This document shows positions 11,701-22,420 of a stretch of DNA of 64,000 nucleotides, piece after piece; position 1 is the stretch's first letter; each line of letters opens with the position of its first letter. The position numbers and the translations under genes were made by a program. Source of the DNA: Rhabdophis nuchalis (taxonomy: Eukaryota; Chordata; Lepidosauria; Squamata; Natricidae); assembly GCA_039707465.1 (NCBI GenBank), contig CM077646.1, positions 81,926,715 through 81,990,714 of the forward strand. The letters are read 5' to 3'. The notes beneath the pieces were generated by a model that saw only the letters and a list, made by a program, of their open reading frames with translations, did no database searches and was not told the DNA's origin.

Positions 11701-12311
11701 CTATAGTGTGCTAGAGGCAGATGAGGCTCAAAAAGGAAGAAAATGGGGTTGTTTTTTTAATCTGAGATTTCTGTGAAATGAAATTCATAAACAACTGTGA
11801 ACTGCACCCGTTGTTAACTCCTTCCATAAACTTTTTCATCTGCACAACAGTTATCACTGCTTATTTTCACTGTCTGTCTTCACTGCACTTTAGGATTTAC
11901 ATTTAAGGACAATATTTGCCATTATAGACTGGTGATATCTGTAAGCATGTGTGCACACTAGACAGGAGAAAGGAGAAATTTGGAGTATTCTTTCTTGCAT
12001 TTAGAACCCAATCTTGAATTTCAAACACAAATCAGATTTCTAGTTGCAGTGACTGTTCAGATGTATAAATACTCACTGGACTCAAACCACCAAAGAACAT
12101 TACCAGGATGACATTAAATCTTAATAGCCTTAAAGTAATGTTTCCCAATTTAGCACTTCATAATAAATGCATGTAACTTTAATGTTGTTCAGTTTAGAAA
12201 CACATTCTAGGAAAATCAGTGTAAACTGGTTCAGAGAGAGAGGGATTAATTATTATTAATAGTAATTAGTAGTATTACTTACTACTAATTAACTATTGAA
12301 CTTCCATTATT
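8720..12311. other. Long unique-looking non-coding stretch
   Basis: No gene, RNA or well-preserved transposon was recognised in about 3.6 kb. A scrap at 10372-10430 (gagattctcaatgatccagg) resembles the start of the repeat at 47745. Open frames here are at most 99 codons and show no family features. Confidence 0.5.
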
Positions 12312-12319
12312 GTTTATAT

Positions 12320-12426
12320 CAGGAGTCTCAAATCTTGGTAACTTTATAACTTGTGGATGTCAACTCTCAGAATTCCCCAGCCAGCATGGCTTAGGAACTC
12401 TGGGAGCTAAAAGTTAGAGACTCCTG
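12320..12426. mobile_element. Palindromic hAT-type MITE
   Basis: The 107-bp element starts caggagtctcaaa and ends gagactcctg, with arms around cagaattccccagccagc. It is flanked by gtttatat (12312-12319) and gtctatat (12427-12434), 7 of 8 bases identical. It is a decayed relative of the foldback MITE at 48156. Confidence 0.8.
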
Positions 12427-12549
12427 GTCTATATTATTTTTTGATATTATGACAGGTATTTAGACTGAAGCTGCCTTGCTTTTCACTGTTACCCAATCCA
12501 GGAGCATCAGGGCGGGTGGTTTAAATAGCTGTCCCAAGATTGTCTGTCT

Positions 12550-13547
12550 GGCCACCCCAACGATGCCGTGGAAGTGCTGTATCGGTGTCTGGAGGCCGTG
12601 CGGCTCTGGATGGGGAGGAACAAACTCAAACTCAACCCGTCCAAGACCGAGTGGCTGTGGTTTCGGGCATCTCGATATAGCCAACTAACTCCATCGTTGG
12701 CTATCGGGGGCGAGTCACTGGCTCCCGTGGAAAGGGCCCGCAACTTGGGCGTCCTCCTGGACTCACGGCTGTCCTTAGACGATCATGTGACGGCCGTGGC
12801 CAGGGGGGCTTTCTATCAGGTTTACCTGATACGCCAATTGCGCCCCTTTCTAGATCGAGATGCCCTACGCACGGTCACTCAAGCCCTCGTTATTTCCCGC
12901 CTAGACTACTGCAACGCCCTCTACATGGGGCTCCCCTTGAGGTGCACCCGGAGGCTCCAGCTAGTGCAGAATGCAGCCGCGCAGGGGATTCTGGGAGTCT
13001 CTCGTTACTCCCACGTAACACTTCTCCTGCGCGAGCTGCACTGGCTGCCTGTGGTCTTCCGGGTGCACTTCAAGGTCATAGTTACCATCTTCAAAGCGCT
13101 CCATTGCTCGGGTCCTGGTTACTTGAGGGACTGCCTCCTACCACATTCCTCCCTTCGACCTGTCCGCTCTCACAGAGTTGGCCTTCTCAGGGTGCCGTCA
13201 GCCAGTCAATGCCAACTGGCGACCCCCAGGGGAAGAGCCTTCTCTGTGGCGGGTCCGACACTCTGGAACGACCTCCCCCCCGATATCCGTACTATCACGG
13301 ACCTACGACTCTTCCGTCGGATGGTAAAAGCTCATTTCTTTCGTCTTGCCGGCCTGACATAGGTTAGGGATTATTTTAATTAGGTATTTATGGTTTTAAC
13401 TATTTATTCCATTTTAGCACAGTCATATTATTTAATTGTTTTTTAAATTTTGTATATTGTGGGATTTTATCTTTCTGTGCACCGCCCTGAGTCCCTTTTG
13501 GTGAAAAGGGCGGTATATAAATTGAAAATAAAGTAAAGTAAAGTAAA
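12550..13547 (+). mobile_element. L2-clade LINE copy B, 5'-truncated
   Basis: The copy begins within the RT just after the YADD region, at the gaccaccccaacgatgcc block, and continues to the 3' hairpin at 13482-13520. It ends in a tail of TAAAG repeats. Residues LKLNPSKTEW and LRPFLDRDALRTVTQAL group it with copy L rather than with A, C, D or H. Confidence 0.88.
12568..13362 (+). pseudogene. C-terminal part of L2 reverse transcriptase
   Basis: This open stretch of 264 codons covers the RT thumb and C-terminal region only. It shows [53 protein letters not shown] and TLWNDLPPDIRT. Endonuclease, RT motif A and YADD are missing, so no active enzyme is possible. The first methionine is an internal codon. 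The frame is unbroken, suggesting a fairly recent insertion. Confidence 0.88.
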
Positions 13548-13555
13548 TGCCTATA

Positions 13556-13932
13556 CAGGTAGTCCTTGATTTACAACAGTTCATTTAGTCATTGTTTGAA
13601 GCACTGAAAAAAGTGACTTATGACCATTTTTCACACCACCATTGCAGCATCCCCATGGTCATGTGATTTACATTCGGACAACTGGTTCATATTTGTGACA
13701 GTTGTAGTATCCCTAGGGTTATGCGATCATCTTTTGCAATCTTCTGACAAGCAAAGTCAATGGGGAAGCCAGATTCACTTAACAATGGTGTTACCAATTT
13801 AACAACTTCAGCATTCACTTAGAAAATGTGGCAAGAAAAGGCTCTAAAAGATGCAAAGCTCATTTAATCAATTTCTCAGTTAGCAATATAAATCCAGGTC
13901 ACTATTTTGGTTGTAAGTCAAAGAACTACCTG
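13556..13932. mobile_element. Mariner/Tc1-type MITE
   Basis: The 377-bp element has terminal inverted repeats caggtagtccttgatttaca and its complement ending gaactacctg, directly flanked by TA on both sides (13554-13555, 13933-13934). TA duplication fits the Tc1/mariner superfamily. There is no transposase. It sits 9 bp beyond the tail of L2 copy B. Confidence 0.8.
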
Positions 13933-13934
13933 TA

Positions 13935-15104
13935 GATTATAATATCAAAAAACATGACAAAGGTCTTTTAGCTTGAGGACTTTGGAGTTTCCTGAAATAT
14001 TGTCCATAAAGTATTCTGGAGCTGTTGAGCCTGAAACAAAAACTGCTTTTGGCAAATAGGTCTGGAAGAGAGGAATAGCTTGTGACGAAGTTTTAATGAA
14101 ATGATTAAGGGATCATGTTATTTGTGAGGTGTTACAGTGTAATTTCAGCAAGCAATGTAAGGTTAACTGCAATGCTGAAAAAGTAGCATAATAAAAAGTT
14201 TAATATAGCATCTCCGGTTATAAGGCATTACCATTCATTGTGCTTTGAAAACACAAAGCACAATGTGTTTCAGAATTCATTGGCATCCATCAGTCTCAAA
14301 AGATTATGGTATCGTGCTCTGGAAAGAGGTAACGTTGGAGTGTTCTCTTCAGAAAACAAGGTCTGGGTAGATTAATATGGAGGATAGACTGCTACCCAAG
14401 CAGCAGATCCCCCTCTCCATGTGACTGAAATAGTCCAATGGATCAGCAGAGCAAATACAATTGGTTCCAGCTGCATCACAGGAGTTACCAGAATAGGGTT
14501 GTACACAGTCACAAACTGCTTCCAGGACTCTGGCTCTGGATTTTGTCTCGAGGTTGACTCCTGAAGCCTTTTCCAGTAGTGGATATAGCCACAAGGCACT
14601 GGAGGTTTGTAATCAGAGTTTCCCTTACCCTAGAAAATGGTTCTGCTGCTTAATCTGCTGTTGGGGTATAAAGCCCTCTTCCACCTTCAAAACCGTTGAC
14701 CGTCTTCTCCTGTAACCCTGGAAAGGGGCCCTTACAAGGTACTACCAGCCGGGGCAGATGGACCAAAGTTTTTTAAGGAGGTGTTACTCCTCCATCACTC
14801 ACCCTTTGTACTGGCTTGTGACAGGCAGAGCCTGGCTTCCCAAACATTGGGTCCAGGATGGTGGGTTTTCTCTTCAGAATAGCCTCATAAAATAGTCAGT
14901 ACCTATATTGTGACAAAGAGGGCAAGTTAATCTAATTTATCTGATGGAAGAAATGTGTTTGAACTGGGGGTTTATAGCTTACTCTTAGATACTAAATAAA
15001 CTTTCTTAGTTTCTTTAGTTGGAGAACCAATTTTGATTATACTCTTCAATCTCTTTGCTTGGTCCTCTTCATTTCTGTTATTTATTTTAAATAAACATTG
15101 CTGG
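13935..15104. other. Non-coding sequence, GC-richer in the middle
   Basis: The block at about 14270-14900 is richer in GC than its flanks and has the texture of an old interspersed repeat, but I cannot name it. A perfect 12-bp hairpin (cattgtgctttg and its complement) lies at 14236-14265. Overlapping short open frames on the minus strand look accidental. Confidence 0.45.
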
Positions 15105-15622
15105 GACTGCAGCCAAGAAATTAAAAGATGCTTGCTCCTGGGGAGGAAAGCTGTGGCAAATCTAGACAGCACACTAAAAAGCAGAGACATCACCCTGCCA
15201 ACAAAAGTCAAGGCGATGGTTTTTCTAATTGCAGTGTATGACTGTGAAAGCTGGACCATAAGAAAGGCTGAGCACCAAAGAATTGAGGCCTTTGAACTAT
15301 GATGCTCTTGTGAGTTCCTTGGACTGCAAGGCAATCAAACCGGTCAGTCCTAGAGGAGATCAACCCTGTCTGCTCTTTAGAAGGCCAGGCCCTAAAGATG
15401 AAACTCAAATACTTTGGCCACCTAATGAGAAGGAACGATTCACTGGAGAAGAGCCTAATGCTGGGAAAGATTGAGGGCAAAAGAAGAAGGGCACGACAGA
15501 GAATGAGGTGGCTAGATGGAGTTATCAAAGCAATAGGCTTAAATGGACAGGAAGGCCTGGAGAAATGTTGTCCATGGGGTCACGATGGATTGGACACAAC
15601 TTTGCAACTAACAACAACAAAC
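15105..15622 (+). pseudogene. RTE/BovB LINE 3' end
   Basis: The first part translates to KRCLLLGRKA, LKSRDITLPTKVKAMVF and SWTIRKAEHQRIEAFEL, the end of BovB ORF2. After a frameshift it continues with MKLKYFGHLMRRNDSLEK and RRARQRMRWLDG. The element ends at ttgcaactaacaacaac, the usual BovB 3' end. The frame is broken and everything upstream is missing. BovB is abundant in squamates and known for horizontal transfer between them and ruminants. Confidence 0.88.
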
Positions 15623-16489
15623 ATTGCTGAGATTTGCAGCCTTAACGTATCACTACCACAGCCTGAACCCCCCTCTCCTCGGCTTCATATTCTTTAATGA
15701 AGCCTCCCGAAGGCACAATGATGTTTCTTTGGTAGAAAAGTGAAGTACAAATTGAACTAATCATCATTATCTCCCTGCTTTGCAGCCACTTGGGTCCAAA
15801 ATAGCTCTAGGAAAAATTGTTTTGGGTGAAGACATCTGCTACCTTCTAAAAGGAGTTATGTTTTTGCTCCAGCATTCAAATTCAGAAGCTTCATAATTCA
15901 TGAGTGAGAATGGCAGCTGAAAGCCATAGAGAAAATAGTTTTATTCAGTGCTGTCAATTTTACTAAATGTCTTTGACCCTCTGAACTTACAGTATATGCT
16001 CTGCATAAATCTATCAGCTCTGACAATAATCAAAGCTGTATATTTCTTTTAAAAAAATGAATGCACATGAACAGAAGGTAGAAAAAGAAACAAAAAATCT
16101 CCAAAACATACTCTTGTCATCTATCGAGTAAGCTAGTCTTACGAAGACAGGCACTTCTTTTGTTATACAGCGTAATTATTAATATTTAAGTCATTTTACA
16201 GGAGGAATGATATGATATGGGAAATTAAATATATAATGCGTATACTTGGTCTACGTTTCCTCCACATTTTGGAGGCGTATTTAAAGCAACAGGTCTTGAG
16301 GTGTATGACTCAGTTTGTGTGGGTAGGACTAACCAGCTGAAAAGAAAATGTTCAACATGCTCCATCATTGTACCATCCGTGAAAGATGTCTAGTAGCAGA
16401 TGGGAAGCAAAACAATGAAAACCATTGCCTTTCCCACATTTCCCTAAAGGTAAAGCTCTTGCCAGATCAGTCATATACTAGCACTTTTG
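15623..16489. other. Non-coding sequence
   Basis: Nothing recognisable was seen between the BovB end and the LINE relic that follows. Confidence 0.5.
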
Positions 16490-17342
16490 TCATCTTACCT
16501 CTCTTCCAGTTTTATGCTTCTCGGCAAGTATGTATATGCAGAGAGATATATGTGCAGAATGACCAAAGTGCAGAGAGGCCTCATAAGCAGTCCAACACTT
16601 AGTAGAAGGGTGTAAGATGCAGGCAGGAACAGCATACACTGAATAGCACACCCAAATAGATGGCATTGAATACTGGAACATCCGCACAATGTATAGGCTA
16701 GACCAGGGATGTCAAACTGGATTTCTTCAAGGTCCAGATCAGCATTGTAATTCTCATCCACGTACCGGCTGGGGGGAGGAGATGGGATGGATGCCTCCTT
16801 CAGCACTTTGCTGGCCAAAATGTGGAATTGCTGTGTGAGGGCCCCTCATGCCCCATTTTGGCTGCCAGAGGCACAACAGGCCTGTCCTTTGCTCTTTCAA
16901 GGCCAGCCCCACAGGCCATATTTAAGCACCCCACAGGACAGATTCAGCCCGCAGACCTTGAGTTTGACGCCCCTGGGCTAGACTCTCCTAAGTCCAGATG
17001 GGAGATTCCACAGTGAAGAAAGATAGGGCTAAGATCCTGTGGGATTTCCAGGTTCAGACAGGCAATAAACCAGACATTGTGGACCCAAAGAGAGGGGTGG
17101 TGATCGATGTACCTGCATCCAAGTGGCAGAAAATCTAGAGGAAATATGAGAAGCTGGAAAAGTACCAGGGGTTGAAAAAGGAACTGGAAAAGTTGTGGAA
17201 AGTAAAGGTTCCAGTGGTGATAAGAGTGCTCAGAGCTCTGATTCCTAAGCTGGGAGAGTAGCTCCAGGAACAACATCAGAGAACTCTGCCCAGACAAGTG
17301 CAGGGCTAGGAACTATACAGAACCCAAAAGCTTCCAGACCAC
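16490..17342 (+). pseudogene. LINE relic with restriction-like endonuclease (R2/R4-type)
   Basis: After the MITE at 16704-16975 the sequence translates to DRAKILWDFQVQTGNKPDIV, PKRGVVIDVPAS, EKLEKYQGLKKELEKLWKV and ALIPKLGE. This is the C-terminal domain of LINEs that use a restriction-like endonuclease; PD and the later D of VIDV are the expected catalytic positions. Before the MITE, reading-frame remnants (ISSPTL, then DAG...) fit the zinc-knuckle and linker region of the same family. TAG stops follow KWQKI, KLGE and VQG, and the frame shifts, so it is dead. R2, R4 or a neighbouring clade cannot be separated here. Confidence 0.7.
16704..16975. mobile_element. hAT MITE (GGTGTCAAACTC family), complete
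   Basis: Ends are cagggatgtcaaactgg and ccttgagtttgacgcccctg. A perfect 8-bp duplication, ggctagac, lies at 16696-16703 and 16976-16983. It has inserted into the LINE relic above and is therefore younger. It has no coding capacity. Confidence 0.9.
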
Positions 17343-17343
17343 A

Positions 17344-17426
17344 CATGCATGCATGCATGCATGCATGCATGCATACATACATACATACATACATACATAC
17401 ATACATACATACATACACACATACAT
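17344..17426. repeat. (ATGC)n then (ATAC)n compound microsatellite
   Basis: About seven ATGC units pass into about twelve ATAC units. It begins just after the LINE relic ends and could have grown from that element's tail. Translations made of repeated HACM or YVCM residues are artefacts. Confidence 0.9.
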
Positions 17427-17969
17427 AAAACAAGGTAAAGATTTATCTGTCCAGTTGTGTTGGCTCTGGGAAATAGTGCTCATCTCTGTTTCTTGGTCGA
17501 GGCAGCCAGCATTGTCCAAAGACATTTTCTGTAGTCACATGGTCAGCAGATATATGCCAAAGGTACACTGAGCACTGTTCCCTTCCCACTCAAATGGTAC
17601 CTATTTATCTCCTTGCATAACCAATTTCATTGTAATTTTTACAATGACAATAAAGATTATTATTATTATTATTATTTGCATGCTTTCAAACTGCTATGCA
17701 GGCAGGAGATGGGGCAACTAACAGGAGCACACCCCATTGTGAAGTGTTTGGGTCTCAAACCAGGCTTTCAGCTTTCCAACTGAAAAGCTCAATGTCTTTA
17801 AGCACTGAGTTATCACACCCGTTGCATAGTGTGTGTGTGAAGAACGTAATTGATGTTGTAAAAACTGCAAGCCCTAAAAGTAACCACACTAAGTGTGGAA
17901 GACTTCAGGCATTGTATCATTAGACCTAGACTAACTTTGTTGTCACTTTGAATGTACATTAATCAGCAT
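17427..17969. other. Non-coding sequence
   Basis: Contains a short (ATT)n run at about 17657-17678 and no gene. Confidence 0.5.
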
Positions 17970-20288
17970 ACCCAAGTAATTCAAGGCCCCACCCATGAGG
18001 GTGGACATACGCCGGACCTCATCTTTGTCTCGGGCCAATGGAAGAGTGATCTGGGTACAGGGGATATAGTCATCACACCCTTGTCATGGTCAGACCACTC
18101 ACTTCTCCGACTCGACTTTCCGACCGCTGCTCCCCTCCGCGGGGAGGCGGAACCAGAGTTACCAATCTGGTACCGCCCCAGGCGCTTGATGGACCCGGAC
18201 GGGTTCCAGACAGCGCTTGGGCCATTTCCTGTACCCCTGACCCGCGCCCCGATGGAGGACCTCACGGCCGCATGGAATAATGCGGCCGTGGGAGCCTTAG
18301 ATCGGGTCGCGCCCTTGCGGCCTCTCTCGCGGCGGCGAACCACCCTGGCTCCTTGGTTTACTGAGGGGCTGCGGGTGATGAAACGCCGCAAGAGATGCCT
18401 AGAGAGAAGGTGGAGGGCTAGCCGCTCTGAATCTGACCGGACACAGGTAAGAGCCCATTTACGGACTTACATTGTGGCGCTGAGGGTGGCCAAACGTCAC
18501 CATTGTGCTACCCTCATAGCATCCGCAGAAAACCGCCCTGCCGCCCTGTTTAGGGTGACCCGTTCTCTCCTTCATCAGAGGGAGCGGGAAGCCCCGCTAC
18601 AGGGTAGAGCAGAGGAATTTGTGATTTTTCTGCAGGAGAAAACCGCCCAGATACAGAGTGAGCTAGCCCCCATTCATGGCCCAGTGGGATGCCACGAGAG
18701 AGATCTTGTTTGGGAGGAGTTTGACCCCGTTACTTCCGAGGATATGGACAGGCTACGTGGGCGACTGCGAGCCACCACATGTTCATTGGACCCGTGCCCC
18801 TCCTGGCTTGTACTGGCATCCTGGGAGGTGACACGAGGCTGGCTCCAAGAGGTTATCAACGCATCCTTGAGTGAGGGTTCCTTGCCTGCCTCCCTAAAAG
18901 AGGCTATGGTGAGGCCCCTCCTCAAGAAGCCCTCTTTGGACCCAGCTCTTTTGAACAACTACCGTCCAGTCTCCAACCTTCCCTTCTTGGCGAAGGTTGT
19001 TGAGAGTGTGGTGGCACAACAGTTTCCCCGTCACCTGGAGGAAGTTGACTATCTAGATCCGCGCCAGTCCGGCTTTCGGCCCGGGCATAGCACCGAGACG
19101 GCATTGGTCGCGTTGGTAGATGATCTCTGGAGGGCCAGAGATGGGGGATGTTCCTCCATCCTGGTCCTATTAGACCTCTCGGCGGCTTTCGATACCATCG
19201 ACCATGGTATCCTATTGCATCGGCTGGGGGGGTTGGGGGTGGGAGGCACCGTTTTGCGGTGGTTCTCCTCCTACCTCTCTGGCCGATCGCAATTTGTGCG
19301 GGCAGGAGAGCAGAGGTCGACCCCGAGACCCCTCACATGCGGGGTGCCTCAGGGGTCGGTCCTCTCGCCTCTCCTGTTTAATGCATACATGAAGCCGCTG
19401 GGTGAGATCATCCGTGGTTTTGGGGTAGAGTACCATCTGTACGCTGATGACACCCAGCTGTACATATCTACCCCAGACCACCCCAACGATGCCGTAGCGG
19501 TGATGTGCCAGTGCCTGGAAGCCGTGCGGATCTGGATGGGAAGTAACGGACTTAGGCTCAACCCGACCAAGACCGAGTGGCTGTGGTTTCCGGCTGCCCG
19601 ATTCAACCAGCTTTCTCCAACGCTGGCCATAGGGGGCGAACATCTTGCCCCTGTGGATGGGGCGCGCAATTTGGGTGTCCTCCTGGATACCCGGCTGTCT
19701 ATGGAAGAGCAAGTGACAGCCGTGGCCAGGAGGGCGTTTTACCAGGTTCGCCTGGTTCGCCAATTGCGCCCCCTATTGGATCGGGACGCCCTTCGCACAG
19801 TCACCCATGCCCTCGTGACATCCCGACTGGACTATTGCAACTCTCTCTACATGGGGCTCCCCTTGAGGTGCACCCGGAGGCTTCAGTTAGTTCAGAATGC
19901 GGCCGCGCGAGCAATTATGGGCACCTCCAGGTTTGCCCATGTAACACCGCTCCTGCGCGAGCTGCACTGGCTACCTGTCGTCTTCCGGGTGCGCTTCAAG
20001 GTGTTAGTTATCATCTTCAAAGCGCTCCATGGCTCGGGACCTAGCTATCTGCGAGATCGGATCCTGCCCCACACATCCTCACGACCGATTCGCTCCCACA
20101 GAGAGGGGCTTCTCCGGGTGCCGTCCACTAGACTTTGTCAGCGGGCGACGCCCAGGGGAAGGGCGCTCTCTGTGGCGGGCCCGGCCCTCTGGAACGACCT
20201 TCCCCCTGATATTAGAACGACCACCGACCTCCGCTCCTTCCGGGTAAAATTGAAGACCCATCTCTTTCGACTGGCCGGCCTTGAATAG
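17970..20288 (+). pseudogene. L2 ORF2: partial endonuclease plus intact RT
   Basis: An uninterrupted frame of about 770 codons. It opens with the endonuclease C-terminus, including GGHTPDLIFVSGQW and SDHSLLRLDF; SDH is the conserved catalytic His motif of APE-type endonucleases. The linker follows, then the [22 protein letters not shown] near residue 320, [14 protein letters not shown] near 404-415, [13 protein letters not shown] near 462, YADDTQLY near 496. The C-terminal L2 blocks end in LFRLAGLE. The upstream ATG at 17952 lies in flanking DNA and is not the original start. The N-terminal half of the endonuclease is missing, so target nicking should fail although the RT part looks whole. 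Confidence 0.9.
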
Positions 20289-20415
20289 TTCTCTCTGTCT
20301 TTTAATTACAAATTTTAATGGGTTTTAATTATATATTTTTAGCATAGGTAGATTTATTTAATTTTATTTTAAGTAATGTTTGTATTTTGTATATTGTTTT
20401 TAATTATGCCTGTGC

Positions 20416-20448
20416 ACCGCCCCGGGTCCCTGTGGGGAGAGGGTGCGG
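20416..20448 (+). promoter_or_regulatory. L2 3' recognition hairpin
   Basis: The motif accgcccc, a short loop with ggg and ccc runs, then ggtgcgg can pair as a stem with a small bulge just before the repeat tail. Nearly every L2 copy in the window that keeps its 3' end has the same arrangement. In the L2 clade (eel UnaL2) a 3' stem-loop is recognised by the RT. That role is applied here by analogy. Confidence 0.65.
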
Positions 20449-20598
20449 TTAATAAATCTTAATTTAATTTAATTTAATTAATTAATACATTAAAATAAAA
20501 TTATGTTGTATATTTAACTATTAAGAAGCAGACTAAAATGGGAAGAAAGGTATGATGTCAAATTCATAAATATATTAGAACTATAATATATTTTATAA

Positions 20599-20829
<231 letters not shown>

Positions 20830-20831
20830 TT

Positions 20832-20962
20832 GTAGATTTTCACGGGTGTAGGTATGCTGGTCTTGTTGTATTCGGGTCTTTTCCCATGTAAGATTGAGAT
20901 TGTCTTGGCAACATTTCGGCAAGGTCTCACGATCTTCAGGCTGGCGCTTTTGGCTTTGGAGC
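20832..20962 (-). mobile_element. Penelope-like repeat fragment
   Basis: On the minus strand, gttgccaagacaatctcaat and ggcttttcccatg-type blocks match 23125-23202 on the plus strand almost base for base. The minus strand also carries ctgaaga followed about 15 bases later by gaaa, a layout like the short hammerhead variants described in Penelope-like elements. The stem here is decayed by CpG loss. Assignment to Penelope-like elements is a judgement from sequence feel, and no GIY-YIG domain is visible. Confidence 0.45.
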
Positions 20963-22044
20963 TGCCGTCTTTCTATAAATCTTGATGGGGGGTGGGTGGA
21001 TTTCTTCTATATTTGGCCAATGAAAATATCACCCATATATTTCTTGGTATCAATCACATTTCTTGCTTTCCAATGACATATTAAAGCATTAAAACTTTCC
21101 TAGATGACATCTGTGAGCCTTCTCAGACAAAAGGATGGATCACACTGTTTGATTTGTACCAAGAGTAAAATAGATTGAGAAACCCATGGAATGCAAAAGC
21201 CAGGAACAGGTGTGTTTTTGGTTGAAGAAAATTCAGAACACAAACAGCCTGATTCCTAGTTTAAAATAGGATAGGACACCTGATCTGCAAAAATCAAAAT
21301 GTCTACTAAATTACTAAATAAGCAGTAAATAGTTTTTTATGCTTCTTTCCTGTCATGTGGCAATCTTCCGGGTTTTAGAAGTGCAGATACAGTAGCCCTA
21401 TGCTAAGTAAATATCACAATTCCAATTGATTTGTAATGGCTGCAGTTAACTCCTAATTCCACATTAATGCATTCAGTGACCATCTTATGCAGAGTGGCAG
21501 AATATTTACAAAACTATCAATATGGTTTTGAAATTTGCAGTGTAAAATCTCATTATCAAGAACACCTCTCTTTGAACAATTCCATTTAGTAACAACAAAG
21601 TGAAGAGTCTAAGAAAATACATAAGTTGTAATTAATTACATCTGAAAAACTTTAGCATACATTTGTGATCATTAAGGTTATGTTTCCTATAATTCTGCCA
21701 ACAAACACAAATTTGTCATTATAATTTCTAGAAGAACAACATTGATGTACTGTGTTTAATTGGACTATAAATTTGCATCAAAAGCCTACATAATTGGTAC
21801 AGTGATACATTCATTGGCATCCATACCATTTTTTCATGGAATAAGCACAAGTACCCATCCAAATGTTGAGTCATAATTATAGAAAATAGAATATTGATTG
21901 ATCTTTTTACTGTAAAGTGCTATTTGATCTGAAAAACTATATAAAATATATTGAGTAGATAATTTTTTTTATTCTGCATCACCATAAGTGAGACAAAAAA
22001 TTATTGCTGACTCATTCCATGTACAATAAGGATTAATAAGCATA
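20963..22044. other. Non-coding sequence
   Basis: AT-rich with no recognised feature. Confidence 0.5.
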
Positions 22045-22052
22045 GTTATAAG

Positions 22053-22189
22053 CAGTAGTAGTGGGATTCAAATAATTTAACAACTGGTTCTCTGCCCTGA
22101 TTTCTTTCAACAACCAGTTCACAAAACTGCACAGAAACTTAACAACCAATTCTCCCAAAGTGGGGCAAACTGGTTGAATCCCACCACTG
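22053..22189. mobile_element. hAT MITE (CAGTGGTGGGATTCAA family)
   Basis: The left end is cagtagtagtgggattcaa and the right end ttgaatcccaccactg, inverted repeats with one 3-bp insertion. Flanks gttataag (22045-22052) and gctataag (22190-22197) match at 7 of 8 bases. A sister copy lies at 36445-36576. Confidence 0.85.
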
Positions 22190-22261
22190 GCTATAAGTAC
22201 CTTATTTCAGAATATGCCAAAATGGCAATTCCCAATGATGCCCTGCTAATAGCCTCTCCAC

Positions 22262-22420
22262 TCACAATAGATACAATACAATAGCAGAGTTGGAAGGGAC
22301 CTTGGAGGTCTTCTAATCCAACCCCCTGCCTAGGCAGGAAACCTTATACCATTTCAGACAAATGGCTATCCAACATCTTCTTAAAGATTTCCAGTTTTGG
22401 GGCTTTCACAACTTCTAGTC
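22262..22420 (-). mobile_element. CR1 LINE 3' end
   Basis: Minus-strand reading gives the familiar CR1 ending: a decayed C-terminal coding stretch, then gcaggggg, ttggactagaagacctcca-type sequence, and gctattg-type tail. On the plus strand this appears as gagttggaagggaccttgga followed by cccctgcctaggcagg. No open frame survives. Confidence 0.75.

Larger units (their letters stand above)
17970..20487 (+). mobile_element. L2-clade LINE copy C, best-preserved reading frame
   Basis: The 5' truncation falls within the endonuclease: the match to copies D and H begins at acccaagtaattcaaggc. From there the element is continuous through the RT and C-terminus to the 3' hairpin (20416-20448), followed by a TTTAA-unit tail ending near 20487. 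It shares subfamily residues with copy A. The undisturbed frame argues for a recent insertion compared with its neighbours. Confidence 0.92.

Noticed and set aside
19212..19763. Long minus-strand open frames across L2 copies (183 codons here; 178 at 29064-29600)
   Set aside because: They are antisense shadows of GC-rich RT coding sequence with no domain of their own.
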